DNA of 64,000 nt from Bacteroidales bacterium (lineage in GTDB: Bacteria; Bacteroidota; Bacteroidia; Bacteroidales; M50B96): positions 1 through 64,000 of the forward strand of contig JAGYLP010000010.1 of the NCBI GenBank assembly GCA_018401015.1, in the 5' to 3' direction. Positions 55,455 to 64,000 of this stretch are shown here, one piece after another. How positions within the stretch are numbered: the first letter of the stretch is position 1; each line of letters starts with the position of its first letter. The translations under genes and the position numbers were made by a program. The notes beneath the pieces are model-generated. The model had not been told where the DNA came from. It worked only from the letters and a program-made list of their open reading frames with translations, and did no database searches.

Positions 55455-57550
55455 GATATGTCTCTCCAGTTAAATGTTTGAATGGGCTGATCGTTTAGGT
55501 AGTGTTTAAGCCGGGCGTGATGGGTTGCCGAGAGGTTCGGGTCGTGGTTTAGGATTTTTTCCGCAAAGCCTCTGGCGTATTCCACCAATTGGCCGTCTTG
55601 TCGGAGATTGGCAATTTTTAAGTCGAAGGCTAAACCGCTTTGTTGGGTTCCGTCCATATCGCCCGGACCACGTAATTTTAAATCCTGTTCGGCTATCTCG
55701 AAACCGTCGTTGCTATCGACCATGATTTGTAACCTTTTGCGTCCTTCGTCGGATAAAGCATAGGAGCTTACCAACAAACAATAACTTTGTTCTCCGCCTC
55801 GTCCTACTCTTCCTCGAAGCTGATGGAGTTGCGACAAGCCAAATCGTTCGGCACTTTCGATAATCATCACGGTCGCATTGGGAACATCGACCCCAACTTC
55901 AATCACGGTCGTGGCGAGTAAAATTTGTGTTTCGCCTCGTTTAAAACGCTGCATTTCAAACTCTTTATCTTCAGCCTTCATTTTACCATGAACCACGCTA
56001 ACCTGATAATTGGGAGGAGGAAAATCGCGTAAAATGCTTTGGAAACCATCCTCCAGGTCTTTGTAATCCATCTTCTCCGACTCCTTGATGAGTGGATAAA
56101 CGATGTAAATTTGTCTGCCTGCCTGAATCTGCTTTCGCATAAAACCAATGAGCTCCAACCGTTTCGAATCGTAAATATGCCGGGTAATAATCGGCTTGCG
56201 TCCGGGCGGTAACTCATCAATTACCGATACATCGAGATCGCCGTAAAAGGTCATGTGCAGGGTGCGGGGAATGGGTGTAGCAGTCATCACTAAGACATGG
56301 GGGAAGAGGTTACTTTTGGTCCACAAGCGGGCGCGCTGAGCTACGCCAAATCGATGCTGCTCGTCGATGATGACCAGACCTAATTTTTTGAAATTCACCG
56401 TTTCTTCTAACAAGGCATGGGTTCCAACAATAATTGGCAAACTCCCTTCTTCGAGTCCGCTCAAAATTGGAACTCGATCTTTCTTTTTCGTGGAACCGGT
56501 TAGGAGTTCAATTTGAACGGGCAATTCACCCAGGAATTTCTTGAGCGAATGATAATGTTGGGTTGCGAGAATCTCGGTAGGCGCCATCAGGCAAGTTTGA
56601 TAATCGTTATCGATGGCCAACAACATGCACATGAGTGCAACCATGGTCTTGCCGCTTCCAACATCGCCTTGTAACAGTCGATTCATTTGTTTGCCGCTTT
56701 TTAAGTCGGCACGAATCTCTTTGATTACTCGCTTTTGCGCTCCGGTAAGGGAGAAGGGTAGGTGTTCCTGATAAAACTGCAGAAAAAGTTTGCCAACTTT
56801 TTCCAATGGAATGCCTATGTTTTCCTGTGTCCTTAAATTCTTACGATGCAATAACTGAAGTTGAAGAAGAAATAATTCCTCAAACTTGAGTCGAAACCGA
56901 GCTTTTTCCAACTGCTGCGCGCTTTCGGGGAAGTGGATCGCAAGCAAAGCATCGTTTAACGGCATCAGCTTTAGTTTTCGAATCATGTAATCCGGTAAGG
57001 ATTCAGGAATTTGACCATAAAGTTCATCGAGCATTTGCTTCTGAAGCTTCAAGATGGCTTTTGAATTCAAATACTCATTTTTCATCTTTTCCGAAGTGAG
57101 ATACATCGGTTGTAAATTAACGGTAACTGGCCCTTGGCTTGGGCGATAGACTTCTAACTCCGGATGCACAAAGTTCCAATCGTTTTGGTAGCGCGAGGGC
57201 TTCCCAAACAAGACGTATTCAACACCGGGTTTTATGTTTTGGAGAATGTACTTGATTCCTTTAAACCACACTACATCAATTTGTTGGTTGCCATCGGAAA
57301 ATACCCCGACAAGGCGTTGGTTGCGAGCTTTTCCAACGGTCGAGAAGGTTTTAAAACTACCTCGGATTTGCAGGTAATGCGTATCGGAAACTAGTTCGGA
57401 AAGTTGATAGAATCGAGAACGATCGATATGTCGGTAGGGAAAATAATAGAGTAAGTCGCGATATTTAAAAACCCCCAGCTCTTTGGATAGTACTTCCGCC
57501 TTTCGGGGCCCCACACCTGGAAGGTATTGAATATCTTTATTCAGAATCAA
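55451..57550 (-). CDS. recG: ATP-dependent DNA helicase RecG
   Basis: A 699-residue helicase. It starts at TTG 57550: an in-frame stop lies just upstream, and the first residues 'NKDIQYLPGVGPRKAEVL' are the usual RecG beginning. The wedge/OB domain covers about 60-160. Helicase motifs follow: 'LLQGDVGSGKTMVALM', 'MAPTEILATQHYHSL', 'VIIDEQHRFG', 'MTATPIPRTL', 'VGVDVPNATVMIIESAERFGLSQLHQLRGRVGRG'. It regresses stalled replication forks and branch-migrates Holliday junctions. Confidence 0.96.
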   Translation of the reverse strand: MILNKDIQYLPGVGPRKAEVLSKELGVFKYRDLLYYFPYRHIDRSRFYQLSELVSDTHYLQIRGSFKTFSTVGKARNQRLVGVFSDGNQQIDVVWFKGIKYILQNIKPGVEYVLFGKPSRYQNDWNFVHPELEVYRPSQGPVTVNLQPMYLTSEKMKNEYLNSKAILKLQKQMLDELYGQIPESLPDYMIRKLKLMPLNDALLAIHFPESAQQLEKARFRLKFEELFLLQLQLLHRKNLRTQENIGIPLEKVGKLFLQFYQEHLPFSLTGAQKRVIKEIRADLKSGKQMNRLLQGDVGSGKTMVALMCMLLAIDNDYQTCLMAPTEILATQHYHSLKKFLGELPVQIELLTGSTKKKDRVPILSGLEEGSLPIIVGTHALLEETVNFKKLGLVIIDEQHRFGVAQRARLWTKSNLFPHVLVMTATPIPRTLHMTFYGDLDVSVIDELPPGRKPIITRHIYDSKRLELIGFMRKQIQAGRQIYIVYPLIKESEKMDYKDLEDGFQSILRDFPPPNYQVSVVHGKMKAEDKEFEMQRFKRGETQILLATTVIEVGVDVPNATVMIIESAERFGLSQLHQLRGRVGRGGEQSYCLLVSSYALSDEGRKRLQIMVDSNDGFEIAEQDLKLRGPGDMDGTQQSGLAFDLKIANLRQDGQLVEYARGFAEKILNHDPNLSATHHARLKHYLNDQPIQTFNWRDIS

Positions 57551-57879
57551 TTAGCTTGAATTAATGTGTTGAGAAATAGGATTTGAAAGATAGAAAATCT
57601 TTGTCGCTTTGGTTTGCTTCGTTTACTTTAGATACGCTGGAAAATGAAGTTTTTTCAATGCCTTGTTTTAGTGGGAATTGCCTTTGATTTAGTGTATCGG
57701 TTTCTTTTTCTGGTTAATAGCTGTTGGGTTGAGGTGGAAGTAAACCGGTTCGTATGGATAATTTGAAAATCAAACAGCAAAAAATACGCGACCATTCAAC
57801 CCAAGTAAATGGGGTTTCTTGATGGCAAGGCTTGTAATTTTTTCCATAGGAAAACTCGATTTCACTTGAATTAAACAGG
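57551..57879. other. 329-base divergent intergenic region
   Basis: It separates recG (minus) from the transport operon (plus). I see no terminator, no RNA gene and no perfect promoter element. A 40-codon hydrophobic open frame (57644-57766) is present but unsupported. Confidence 0.5.
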
Positions 57880-59055
57880 ATGCGGATACGATTTACCTGG
57901 TTGTTGCTGATAAACTTTTCTGTACTGGTTCAAGCGCAGCATTCGGTAATCCTGGAGGGTGATATAAATACTACCGGAATTTATCGTTTTGAAGATGAAC
58001 CCTCGGGTTTGCTCGGAGGTCGTTATTTGCCGGGGTTGAAGGGTGCTATTTATGCGAATGACAATCATCAATTCGAATTTGAAGTAAGTGGAAATCTGAG
58101 CTATGCTTACTTTTTTCAGGACGGAAAGGAATCACCTCCGGCTAATTATTCCCTTCAGCCTTATCGAGCCTTTTTGGCCTATTCCGGTAAAAACTGGGAA
58201 ATTCGAACCGGCCTGCAAACCATTAGTTTTGGTTCAGCGGTTCTGCTACGTCCGCTCATGTGGTTCGAGACCCTCGATCCGCGTGATCCAATGCGACTGG
58301 CCGAAGGAGTTTGGGGTGGTTTAGGTCGATACTATTTTTCGAATAACATCAACCTATGGGCTTGGGTACTCTACGGTAATCGATCGCTGAAAGGCTGGGA
58401 GCAAGTAACAAGCGATTACAAGATTCCTGAATGGGGAGGAAGAGTGCAGATACCACTGCCTTTGGGAGAAGCTGCTCTTGCTTATCACAATCGAAGCTTA
58501 CTTCCTGCAGAGGGAGTACTTGGAGCCCACGCCAAAGAGCATCGCGTAGGTTTTGATGCAAAAGTAGATGCTTTGCTTGGGCTTTGGGTCGAGTATTCCG
58601 GGTCAGCTGTGCCTCAGGCTAGTTGGATGAACAAGCATTGGATGAATCTTGGTACCGATTATACTTTCCCCCTGGGAAATGGATTAGGATTGATGATGGA
58701 ACAATTATCGCTCAATTACCGCAGAACTCCAGAAACTCAATCGGAATGGTCTAGTTTCAGCCTCTTGAGCCTTCAGTATAAAATCAACTGGTTCGCACAG
58801 ATTCAATCCATGGTTTATTATGACTGGACCTTGCAAAACTGGTATCAGTTCTGGAATTTTTCGTATCAGTATAAAAGTACCAACTGGTTTTTATTGCTTT
58901 ACTTTAATCCGGATGTGCCTTTTGTGCCCGGAAACCGTCCCGACGAGGTCTCATTTGCCGGAAATGGGATTCAGTTGATGATGATTTACAAACACCGCAG
59001 TCAAAAAGATTTCAAGAATAGGCGGCTGAAAGAGCTCATTCCTTTTTTACTTTAA
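57880..59055 (+). CDS. Outer-membrane beta-barrel protein, first gene of an ABC transport operon
   Basis: A 391-residue protein with a signal peptide (about 1-19, ending VQAQ). The mature part is beta-barrel throughout: 'QFEFEVSGNLSYAYFF', 'PYRAFLAYSGKNWEIRTGLQTISFGSAVLLRPLMWFETLDPRDP', 'FNFSYQYKSTNWFLLLYFNP'. The 'R.GLQ.I.FG....L.P....D.LDPRD' segment resembles DUF1302-type and related porin-like barrels. The ABC ATPase gene follows after 12 bases. Likely an outer-membrane partner of the permease complex below. Confidence 0.75.
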   Translation: MRIRFTWLLLINFSVLVQAQHSVILEGDINTTGIYRFEDEPSGLLGGRYLPGLKGAIYANDNHQFEFEVSGNLSYAYFFQDGKESPPANYSLQPYRAFLAYSGKNWEIRTGLQTISFGSAVLLRPLMWFETLDPRDPMRLAEGVWGGLGRYYFSNNINLWAWVLYGNRSLKGWEQVTSDYKIPEWGGRVQIPLPLGEAALAYHNRSLLPAEGVLGAHAKEHRVGFDAKVDALLGLWVEYSGSAVPQASWMNKHWMNLGTDYTFPLGNGLGLMMEQLSLNYRRTPETQSEWSSFSLLSLQYKINWFAQIQSMVYYDWTLQNWYQFWNFSYQYKSTNWFLLLYFNPDVPFVPGNRPDEVSFAGNGIQLMMIYKHRSQKDFKNRRLKELIPFLL

Positions 59056-59067
59056 CATGTACTTATT

Positions 59068-59775
59068 ATGCCAGAAACCATCATTCAGGTTGACAATCTG
59101 ATTAAGCAATTCCCTGTGGGGAAGGGATTCTTTACCGCCTTGGACAATATCTGTTTAAGGATTGAGTCGGGTGAATTTGCCGGTTTAATTGGACCCAGTG
59201 GTTCGGGGAAAACCACCTTGCTTAACATCCTCGGATCGCTCGATTCACCCAGCTCCGGCGAAGCGCTGGTTTTGAATAAGTCGATTGGCAAACTAGGGGC
59301 TAAAGAGGCAGCTGATTTGCGCAAAGAAGCCATTGGGTTTATTTTTCAAACCTACAATCTACTTCCGGTACATACAGTGTATGAGAATGTTGAGTTTCCG
59401 CTTTTGTTGCTTAAAAGGACAAAGAAGGAAAGAAACTTACAAGTAGAGGAAGCCTTGGAGTGGGTTGGGCTTCAATCAAAACGCAATTCGCGTCCCAATG
59501 AGTTGTCGGGTGGTGAAAGTCAGCGGGTTGCCATTGCTCGAGCCATGGTAAAACGTCCGAAATTGGTCCTGGCCGATGAGCCTACGGCGAATCTCGATGC
59601 CAAAAACTCTTTCCATGTGCTCGATACCATGAAAGAACTGAACGAACGCCTGGGTGTCACTTTTTTGTTTGCCACGCACGACGATAAAGTGATTCAATAC
59701 CTGCGTCGCATCATTGAATTAAACGATGGGCAGATTGCCAGGGATTATACGCCGGAAAAAAATATCCAATCATGA
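59068..59775 (+). CDS. ABC transporter ATPase (LolD/MacB type)
   Basis: A 235-residue ATPase: Walker A 'GPSGSGKTTLLNILGSLDSPSSGE', Q-loop 'IGFIFQTYNLLPVHTVYENVEFPL', signature 'LSGGESQRVAIARAM', Walker B 'LVLADEPTANLD', H-loop 'FATHDD'. 'FQTYNLLPVHTVYENVE' is typical of LolD/MacB-class ATPases that power mechanotransmission rather than substrate import. It is coupled to the first permease by a 4-base overlap. Confidence 0.92.
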   Translation: MPETIIQVDNLIKQFPVGKGFFTALDNICLRIESGEFAGLIGPSGSGKTTLLNILGSLDSPSSGEALVLNKSIGKLGAKEAADLRKEAIGFIFQTYNLLPVHTVYENVEFPLLLLKRTKKERNLQVEEALEWVGLQSKRNSRPNELSGGESQRVAIARAMVKRPKLVLADEPTANLDAKNSFHVLDTMKELNERLGVTFLFATHDDKVIQYLRRIIELNDGQIARDYTPEKNIQS

Positions 59776-60962
59776 AATTAGCCATTTACATTGCTTTCAA
59801 AAATTTGTTGGGAGCAGGGTTGCGAACCTGGATTAACGTACTGGTTCTTTCATTTTCCTTCGTTGCTATCATTTGGATAAAAGGAATCATGTTAGGCTGG
59901 GACCATCAGGCTAAATCGCAACTCATCGAGTGGGAGATTGGCCACGGTCAATATTGGCACACCAATTACGATCCGAACGATTCATTCACCTGGGACGATT
60001 CTCATGCCAGTCCTTCCGATACCTTAATCAACGCTATTAGGGAAGGTCGATATGCAGCCATCTTCGTCGCACAGGGGGTGATTTACCCCGAAGGACGAAT
60101 GGTCCCGGTTTGTTTAAAAGGAATCAATACCACACAACAGGTTTTAAAACTACCTACCTCTTTTCTTATTCGGGAGGAGAATATCCAGAGCAGCGCTATT
60201 CCGGTAATGATGGGAGCCTACATGGCTAATGCTTGTCAACTAAAAGAAGGCGACCAATTCCTCGTACGATGGAGAGATATGGATGGGGTGTTCGATGCCC
60301 GCGAAATGGAATTGGTCAAAGTGTTCGCTACGCCCGTCCCAACAGTCGATGCCGGCCAGATTTGGCTCGATTGCTCAAGGCTGCAGAATATGATGGGGCT
60401 CAACAACGAAATTACCCTGCTTAGTATACCCTCATACGAGTCGAACGAACTACTTTTCTCCAACGAATTTCAGTTCAAGTCGATAGAATTTCTCCTGTCC
60501 GATATCGAAAAAATGGTTCAAATGAAGTCGAAAGGGCAATCGGTTTTTTATCTCGTTTTGCTAGTTCTGGCTATGTTGGCGATTTTTGATACCCAAGTAC
60601 TTTCTGTATTCAAGCGTCGCAGGGAAATAGGAACCTACATTGCCCTCGGCTATACCCGAAGCGAAGTAGTTCGATTATTTACCATAGAAGGAGGCGTTTA
60701 TGCCTTGTTGGCTTCAGCTTTGGCGCTGGTATATGGTTATCCTTTTCTGCTGTGGCAATATCGAAACGGATTTAAAATGCCGGTCGATGTAGCCGAATTT
60801 GGCATAGCGGGTAGTAATCATATCTATCCTCTTTTTTCATTGGCTTTAATACTCGGAACCTTTTTGCTGATCGCTTTTACGACGCTCCTGGTGAGTTATT
60901 TGCCGGCGCGAAAAATTGCGGCATTAAATCCTGCAGAAACATTAAAGGGGAGGTTGTCATGA
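59772..60962 (+). CDS. LolC/E-MacB type ABC permease (first)
   Basis: A 396-residue protein: one N-terminal helix (about 15-37), a large periplasmic MacB_PCD-like domain (about 40-250), then three helices (about 257-280, 300-325, 355-382) forming the FtsX domain. The coupling region 'FKRRREIGTYIALGYTRSEVVRLFTIEGGVYALLASALALVYG' is the family signature, and the C-terminus 'YLPARKIAALNPAETLKGRL' is typical. Works with the ATPase upstream and the second permease, which it overlaps by 4 bases. Confidence 0.9.
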   Translation: MKLAIYIAFKNLLGAGLRTWINVLVLSFSFVAIIWIKGIMLGWDHQAKSQLIEWEIGHGQYWHTNYDPNDSFTWDDSHASPSDTLINAIREGRYAAIFVAQGVIYPEGRMVPVCLKGINTTQQVLKLPTSFLIREENIQSSAIPVMMGAYMANACQLKEGDQFLVRWRDMDGVFDAREMELVKVFATPVPTVDAGQIWLDCSRLQNMMGLNNEITLLSIPSYESNELLFSNEFQFKSIEFLLSDIEKMVQMKSKGQSVFYLVLLVLAMLAIFDTQVLSVFKRRREIGTYIALGYTRSEVVRLFTIEGGVYALLASALALVYGYPFLLWQYRNGFKMPVDVAEFGIAGSNHIYPLFSLALILGTFLLIAFTTLLVSYLPARKIAALNPAETLKGRLS

Positions 60963-62236
60963 TTAGGTTTATTCTAAGAGGTTTACTGCGCGATAGAAGT
61001 CGCAGCACCATTCCTTTGTTAGTCGTTGCGGTAGGTGTGAGCCTAAGTGTCTTTATGCATGCTTATGTGACTGGAATTATGGGCGATATGGTCCGCCAAT
61101 CGGCTCATTACTCCGAAGGGCATGTCAAAGTGCTTACTCGCCCTTATGCTGAAATGGCCCATTTGAATCCAATCGATTTGTCCATCCTAAATGCATCGGA
61201 ACTTGAAGAAGTCCTCGTGCGTCAGTACCCTGAATTGGATTGGGTTCATCGAATCAACTTCAGTGCTTTAGTCGATGTGCCCGATAGTTTGGGCGAAACG
61301 AAAGAACAGGGACCTGCCTTTGTGATGGGGCTGGATTTACTTTCGGATAAATCGACCGAAATTAAGCGGCTGCATCTTACAGAGGCCCTGATTCGGGGGC
61401 GCTTGCCACAACACGCAGGGGAAGTGTTACTGTCGGAGCAATTTGCTAAAAAGCTGGCAATCAAAGTAGGTGAGGAGTTTACTCTGATTGCTGCCACCGT
61501 TTACGGCAATATGGCCTATGTCAATTTCACCATGTCGGGGACGATTCACCATGGTTCACCTGCCTTCGACCGGGGTAGTATACTGCTCGATCTAACTTCT
61601 GCTCGGGATTTCTTAGGCATGGAGGAGGGTAGTGCGCAGATTTTGGGATTTTTTGCTGATGGATTTTATCATGATGACAAAGCACTGGAAATGAAAAATT
61701 CCTTTAATACGCTAAAAGAAGGTGAAACGGAGGATGAATATGAGCCAATCATGTTGTGCCTTGTCGATAACCCTACCATGGCCCTATATCTTGGATTAGG
61801 TTCCCAAATGGGAATGTGGATAAGCTTGGTTTTTTTGCTTACCATGTCGTTGGTACTCTGGAATGCCGGATTGCTTGGTGGTTTGCGTCGCTATCAGGAA
61901 TTTGGAATCAGACTGGCCATAGGAGAGGAAAAAAGCCATGTGTATCGTTCTCTGTTATGGGAATCGCTTGCTGTGGGAACTCTGGGAAGTACTGTCGGCA
62001 CTGCAATTGGACTCTTTTTTGCCTATCTTCTTCAGCATTATGGCTTGAATATCGAGGCTTTCTCCGAAAATGCAAGCCAGTCGGTTATGATGCCGGGTAT
62101 CATTCGTGCTCGTATTACTCCTGTCGATTTCTATATCGGGTTTGTCCCTGGTCTTGTTTCGACTTTAATTGGCGCGGGCTTGGCCGGAATAGGGGTCTAT
62201 CGAAGAGAAACGGCGCGTTTGATGAATGAACTGTAA
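60959..62236 (+). CDS. LolC/E-MacB type ABC permease (second)
   Basis: A 425-residue protein with the same layout as its neighbour: an N-terminal helix (about 15-37), a periplasmic domain (about 40-275), three C-terminal helices. The FtsX-type coupling helix reads 'LLGGLRRYQEFGIRLAIGEEKSHVYRSLLWESLAVGTLGSTVGTAIG'. With the other permease it would make a heterodimer like LolC-LolE. It overlaps the LolA-like gene by 11 bases. Confidence 0.9.
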   Translation: MIRFILRGLLRDRSRSTIPLLVVAVGVSLSVFMHAYVTGIMGDMVRQSAHYSEGHVKVLTRPYAEMAHLNPIDLSILNASELEEVLVRQYPELDWVHRINFSALVDVPDSLGETKEQGPAFVMGLDLLSDKSTEIKRLHLTEALIRGRLPQHAGEVLLSEQFAKKLAIKVGEEFTLIAATVYGNMAYVNFTMSGTIHHGSPAFDRGSILLDLTSARDFLGMEEGSAQILGFFADGFYHDDKALEMKNSFNTLKEGETEDEYEPIMLCLVDNPTMALYLGLGSQMGMWISLVFLLTMSLVLWNAGLLGGLRRYQEFGIRLAIGEEKSHVYRSLLWESLAVGTLGSTVGTAIGLFFAYLLQHYGLNIEAFSENASQSVMMPGIIRARITPVDFYIGFVPGLVSTLIGAGLAGIGVYRRETARLMNEL

Positions 62237-63017
62237 TCCACAAAATGAAATGATGATGATTCGATTGTTTGTACCTTTTAATTGGAAGAATTTGCTCATT
62301 ATTATTGGATTCTTCTCGATTACCACCTTCTTAAATGCTCAAATTACTCCAGCAGAAGTATTGGAGCGGGTGGACGCTAATTTGTCGGCTAATACGCGGG
62401 TCTTTGTATCTGAAATGACGATTCATGGGAAACGTTTTTCGCAGACGCTTCAATCGAAGACCTACTCGGCAGGGAATTCAAAAGCTTTTACCGAATACTT
62501 GAGCCCCGCCAGAGAAGCTGGAACGAAGTTGCTCATGCTGGATGATAAATTGTGGATTTACACCCCATCCTCCGACCGAACCATTCAATTGTCGGGTCAC
62601 ATGCTTAAACAATCGGTAATGGGATCCGATTTAAGCTATGAAGATTTGATGTCCGATACGAAGTTGACCGAAGAATATGAAGTGGTGAACATGCTAACGG
62701 AAATTTATCAAGACCGAACAACTTATTTGATGGAGCTTGTTGCTCGAACCGAGGCTCAATCCTATGCTCGCCGGAAAATGTGGATCGATGCAGAGTATTT
62801 TGTACCGGTTAAAGAAGAACTCTATGCGAAGAGCGGCCAACTGCTGAAACAAGCAAGTATGAGTGACTTAAAACAAATCCAAGGTCGTTGGTTTCCGACT
62901 CAAATGGTCTATCGCGATATGCTGAAGAATGGAAAAGGGACTGAATTTCGTATCCTATCCATGGAATTTAATCAAGCAATTCCGGAGCATTTATTTTCAA
63001 AAGCTGTATTGCGTTAA
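62226..63017 (+). CDS. LolA/LppX-like outer-membrane lipoprotein-sorting protein (COG2834 type)
   Basis: A 263-residue protein; an internal ATG at 62250 would leave a neater signal peptide. A hydrophobic segment ends 'TTFLNAQ'. The mature part has 'ITPAEVLERVDANLSANTRVFVSEMTIHGKRFSQTL', 'YLSPAREAGTKLLMLDDKLWIYTPSSDRTIQLSGHMLKQSVMGSDLSYEDLM' and 'MWIDAEYFVPVKEELYAKSGQLLKQ', the pattern of the COG2834 family related to LolA. Expected to carry a lipid or lipoprotein through the periplasm between the ABC complex and the outer membrane. Confidence 0.87.
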   Translation: MNCNPQNEMMMIRLFVPFNWKNLLIIIGFFSITTFLNAQITPAEVLERVDANLSANTRVFVSEMTIHGKRFSQTLQSKTYSAGNSKAFTEYLSPAREAGTKLLMLDDKLWIYTPSSDRTIQLSGHMLKQSVMGSDLSYEDLMSDTKLTEEYEVVNMLTEIYQDRTTYLMELVARTEAQSYARRKMWIDAEYFVPVKEELYAKSGQLLKQASMSDLKQIQGRWFPTQMVYRDMLKNGKGTEFRILSMEFNQAIPEHLFSKAVLR

Positions 63018-63069
63018 GCTATTTCTGCTGAAGGAATTTTAAATTAGCCGGTCAAATTTCGGAGGCTAA

Positions 63070-64000
63070 ATGTTATTCAATTCCTTCCCATTTCTAATCT
63101 TCCTCCCCTTAGTGGTGATGCTGTATTACTTCATTGCCCCTAAGTTTCGCTATATATTCTTGTTGATGGCAAGTTATTATTTCTATGCCTCATGGAATGT
63201 TCATTATCTCTGGCTGATTCTGTTTACCACCGCAGTCGATTATGGCATAGGAATCGGACTGGAGAAGACCGAAAACCCTCTCCAACGGAAATTACTCCTA
63301 TGGACCGCTCTTGTTTCGAATTTAGGCCTGTTGTTCTTCTTCAAATATTACCATTTCGCAACCGATACCATTCAATCCATCGGTGAACCTTTTAACCTGT
63401 TTCAGCAATTACCTGAATTAAAGGTTTTGTTGCCGGTTGGAATTTCCTTTTATACTTTCCAGGCTTTAAGTTATGTAGTGGAAGTGTATTGGGGCAAGGA
63501 ACAAGCAGAACGGCATCCAGGTTATTTTGCCTTGTATATCGTTTACTTCCCGCAATTAGTGGCAGGACCTATTGAACGCTATTCTCGACTAGCACCCCAA
63601 TTGAAAGCAAATCACGGTTTTAACTACGATAACATTCGTCAAGGTCTGCAATTGGTGCTCTTTGGTTTGTTCGTTAAAATGGTCGTGGCTGATAATCTTG
63701 CACCATTTGCCGATTCCATCTTTTCAAACCCAGCCGACTATCATTCCGCCTCAATCTTTACCGGAATATTCTTCTATTCCTTTCAGATTTATGCTGATTT
63801 CTACGGATACTCTACTATCGCTGTGGGAGCTGCGCTCATGATGGGCGTGAAAATTATGGATAACTTCAAAACACCTTACTTGTCGCGAAGCATAGCGGAA
63901 TTCTGGAAACGGTGGCATATTTCGCTATCAACCTGGTTTCGCGATTATGTTTTCATCCCAATGGGCGGAAGCCGGGTAAATCGAAGCAGACTGTTTTGGA
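63070..64000 (+). CDS. MBOAT family O-acyltransferase (AlgI/DltB-like), cut by the window end
   Basis: The frame starts at ATG 63070 and runs off the window (about 310 residues visible of an expected 470-500). It begins 'MLFNSFPFLIFLPLVVMLYY', typical of AlgI-like proteins, and has 'NLGLLFFFKYYHF', 'LLPVGISFYTFQALSYVVEVYWG', 'YIVYFPQLVAGPIERYSRL' and 'AEFWKRWHISLSTWFRDYVFIPMGG'. The His in 'KRWHISLS' is a conserved MBOAT residue; the second, catalytic His should lie beyond the window. Members acetylate polysaccharides or load D-alanine at the cell surface, usually with a secreted transferase partner. Substrate unknown. Confidence 0.92.
   Translation, partial: MLFNSFPFLIFLPLVVMLYYFIAPKFRYIFLLMASYYFYASWNVHYLWLILFTTAVDYGIGIGLEKTENPLQRKLLLWTALVSNLGLLFFFKYYHFATDTIQSIGEPFNLFQQLPELKVLLPVGISFYTFQALSYVVEVYWGKEQAERHPGYFALYIVYFPQLVAGPIERYSRLAPQLKANHGFNYDNIRQGLQLVLFGLFVKMVVADNLAPFADSIFSNPADYHSASIFTGIFFYSFQIYADFYGYSTIAVGAALMMGVKIMDNFKTPYLSRSIAEFWKRWHISLSTWFRDYVFIPMGGSRVNRSRLFW

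Noticed and set aside
57644-57766. 40-codon hydrophobic open frame between recG and the transport operon
   Set aside because: No ribosome-binding site, no family resemblance and a composition that fits AT-rich intergenic DNA.

Overview
The window is a chromosomal segment of a member of the phylum Bacteroidota. The evidence is a TonB-dependent receptor with a carboxypeptidase-like N-terminal domain, a YidC with a large periplasmic domain, a DUF349 protein, a ribosomal protein S1 with an acidic N-terminal extension, and FtsE, FtsK and RecG of Bacteroidota type. Recognisable Shine-Dalgarno sequences are scarce, and several genes are preceded by the Bacteroidota -7 promoter element TAnnTTTG. I cannot fix the order or genus. 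No rRNA, tRNA, CRISPR array, prophage or insertion sequence was recognised.

The most unusual region is the left end (about 1-8059, all + strand). It holds the last codons of a probable DUF4402-type fimbrial subunit, a terminator, a PapD-like periplasmic chaperone, an outer-membrane usher with a C-terminal TPR module, a protein that joins a FliF-like ring domain to a FliG-like switch/torque domain in one chain, a TPR lipoprotein related to the usher tail, a MotA-like stator subunit and a MotB-like stator subunit. In this order they look like a chaperone-usher surface fibre joined genetically to an ion-driven rotary motor, with no flagellar export, rod or hook gene in sight. I know of no characterised system with this composition.

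From 8175 to 18000 are an L-2-hydroxyglutarate dehydrogenase-like enzyme, a DUF349 protein, a TonB-dependent receptor, pyrG and yidC. The yidC 3' end carries a cluster of single-base lesions, most easily read as local sequence error. A repeat-rich intergenic region follows (18155-18379). An ATP-grasp protein, a TSUP permease and a methyltransferase lead into a tightly overlapped run: tpiA, an S24-type repressor, a C-terminal processing protease, pnuC and an NadR-like kinase.

From 25285 to 38244 most genes are on the - strand: pyrophosphatase, RNase Z, a STAS protein, S1, ornithine carbamoyltransferase with a frame-broken carbamate kinase, and a nucleotide-sugar cluster (phosphohexomutase, rfbD, rfbC, rfbA and a UDP-glucuronate decarboxylase-like SDR). 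From 38443 onward there are ftsK and a LolA-like carrier, an M16 protein without its zinc motif, ftsE with a PagL-like lipid A deacylase, a 1120-residue TPR protein paired with an outer-membrane barrel, lysC, a YigZ-family protein, fbp and recG. An envelope-transport operon follows (barrel, ABC ATPase, two LolC/E-type permeases, LolA-like protein). An MBOAT acyltransferase is cut by the window end.
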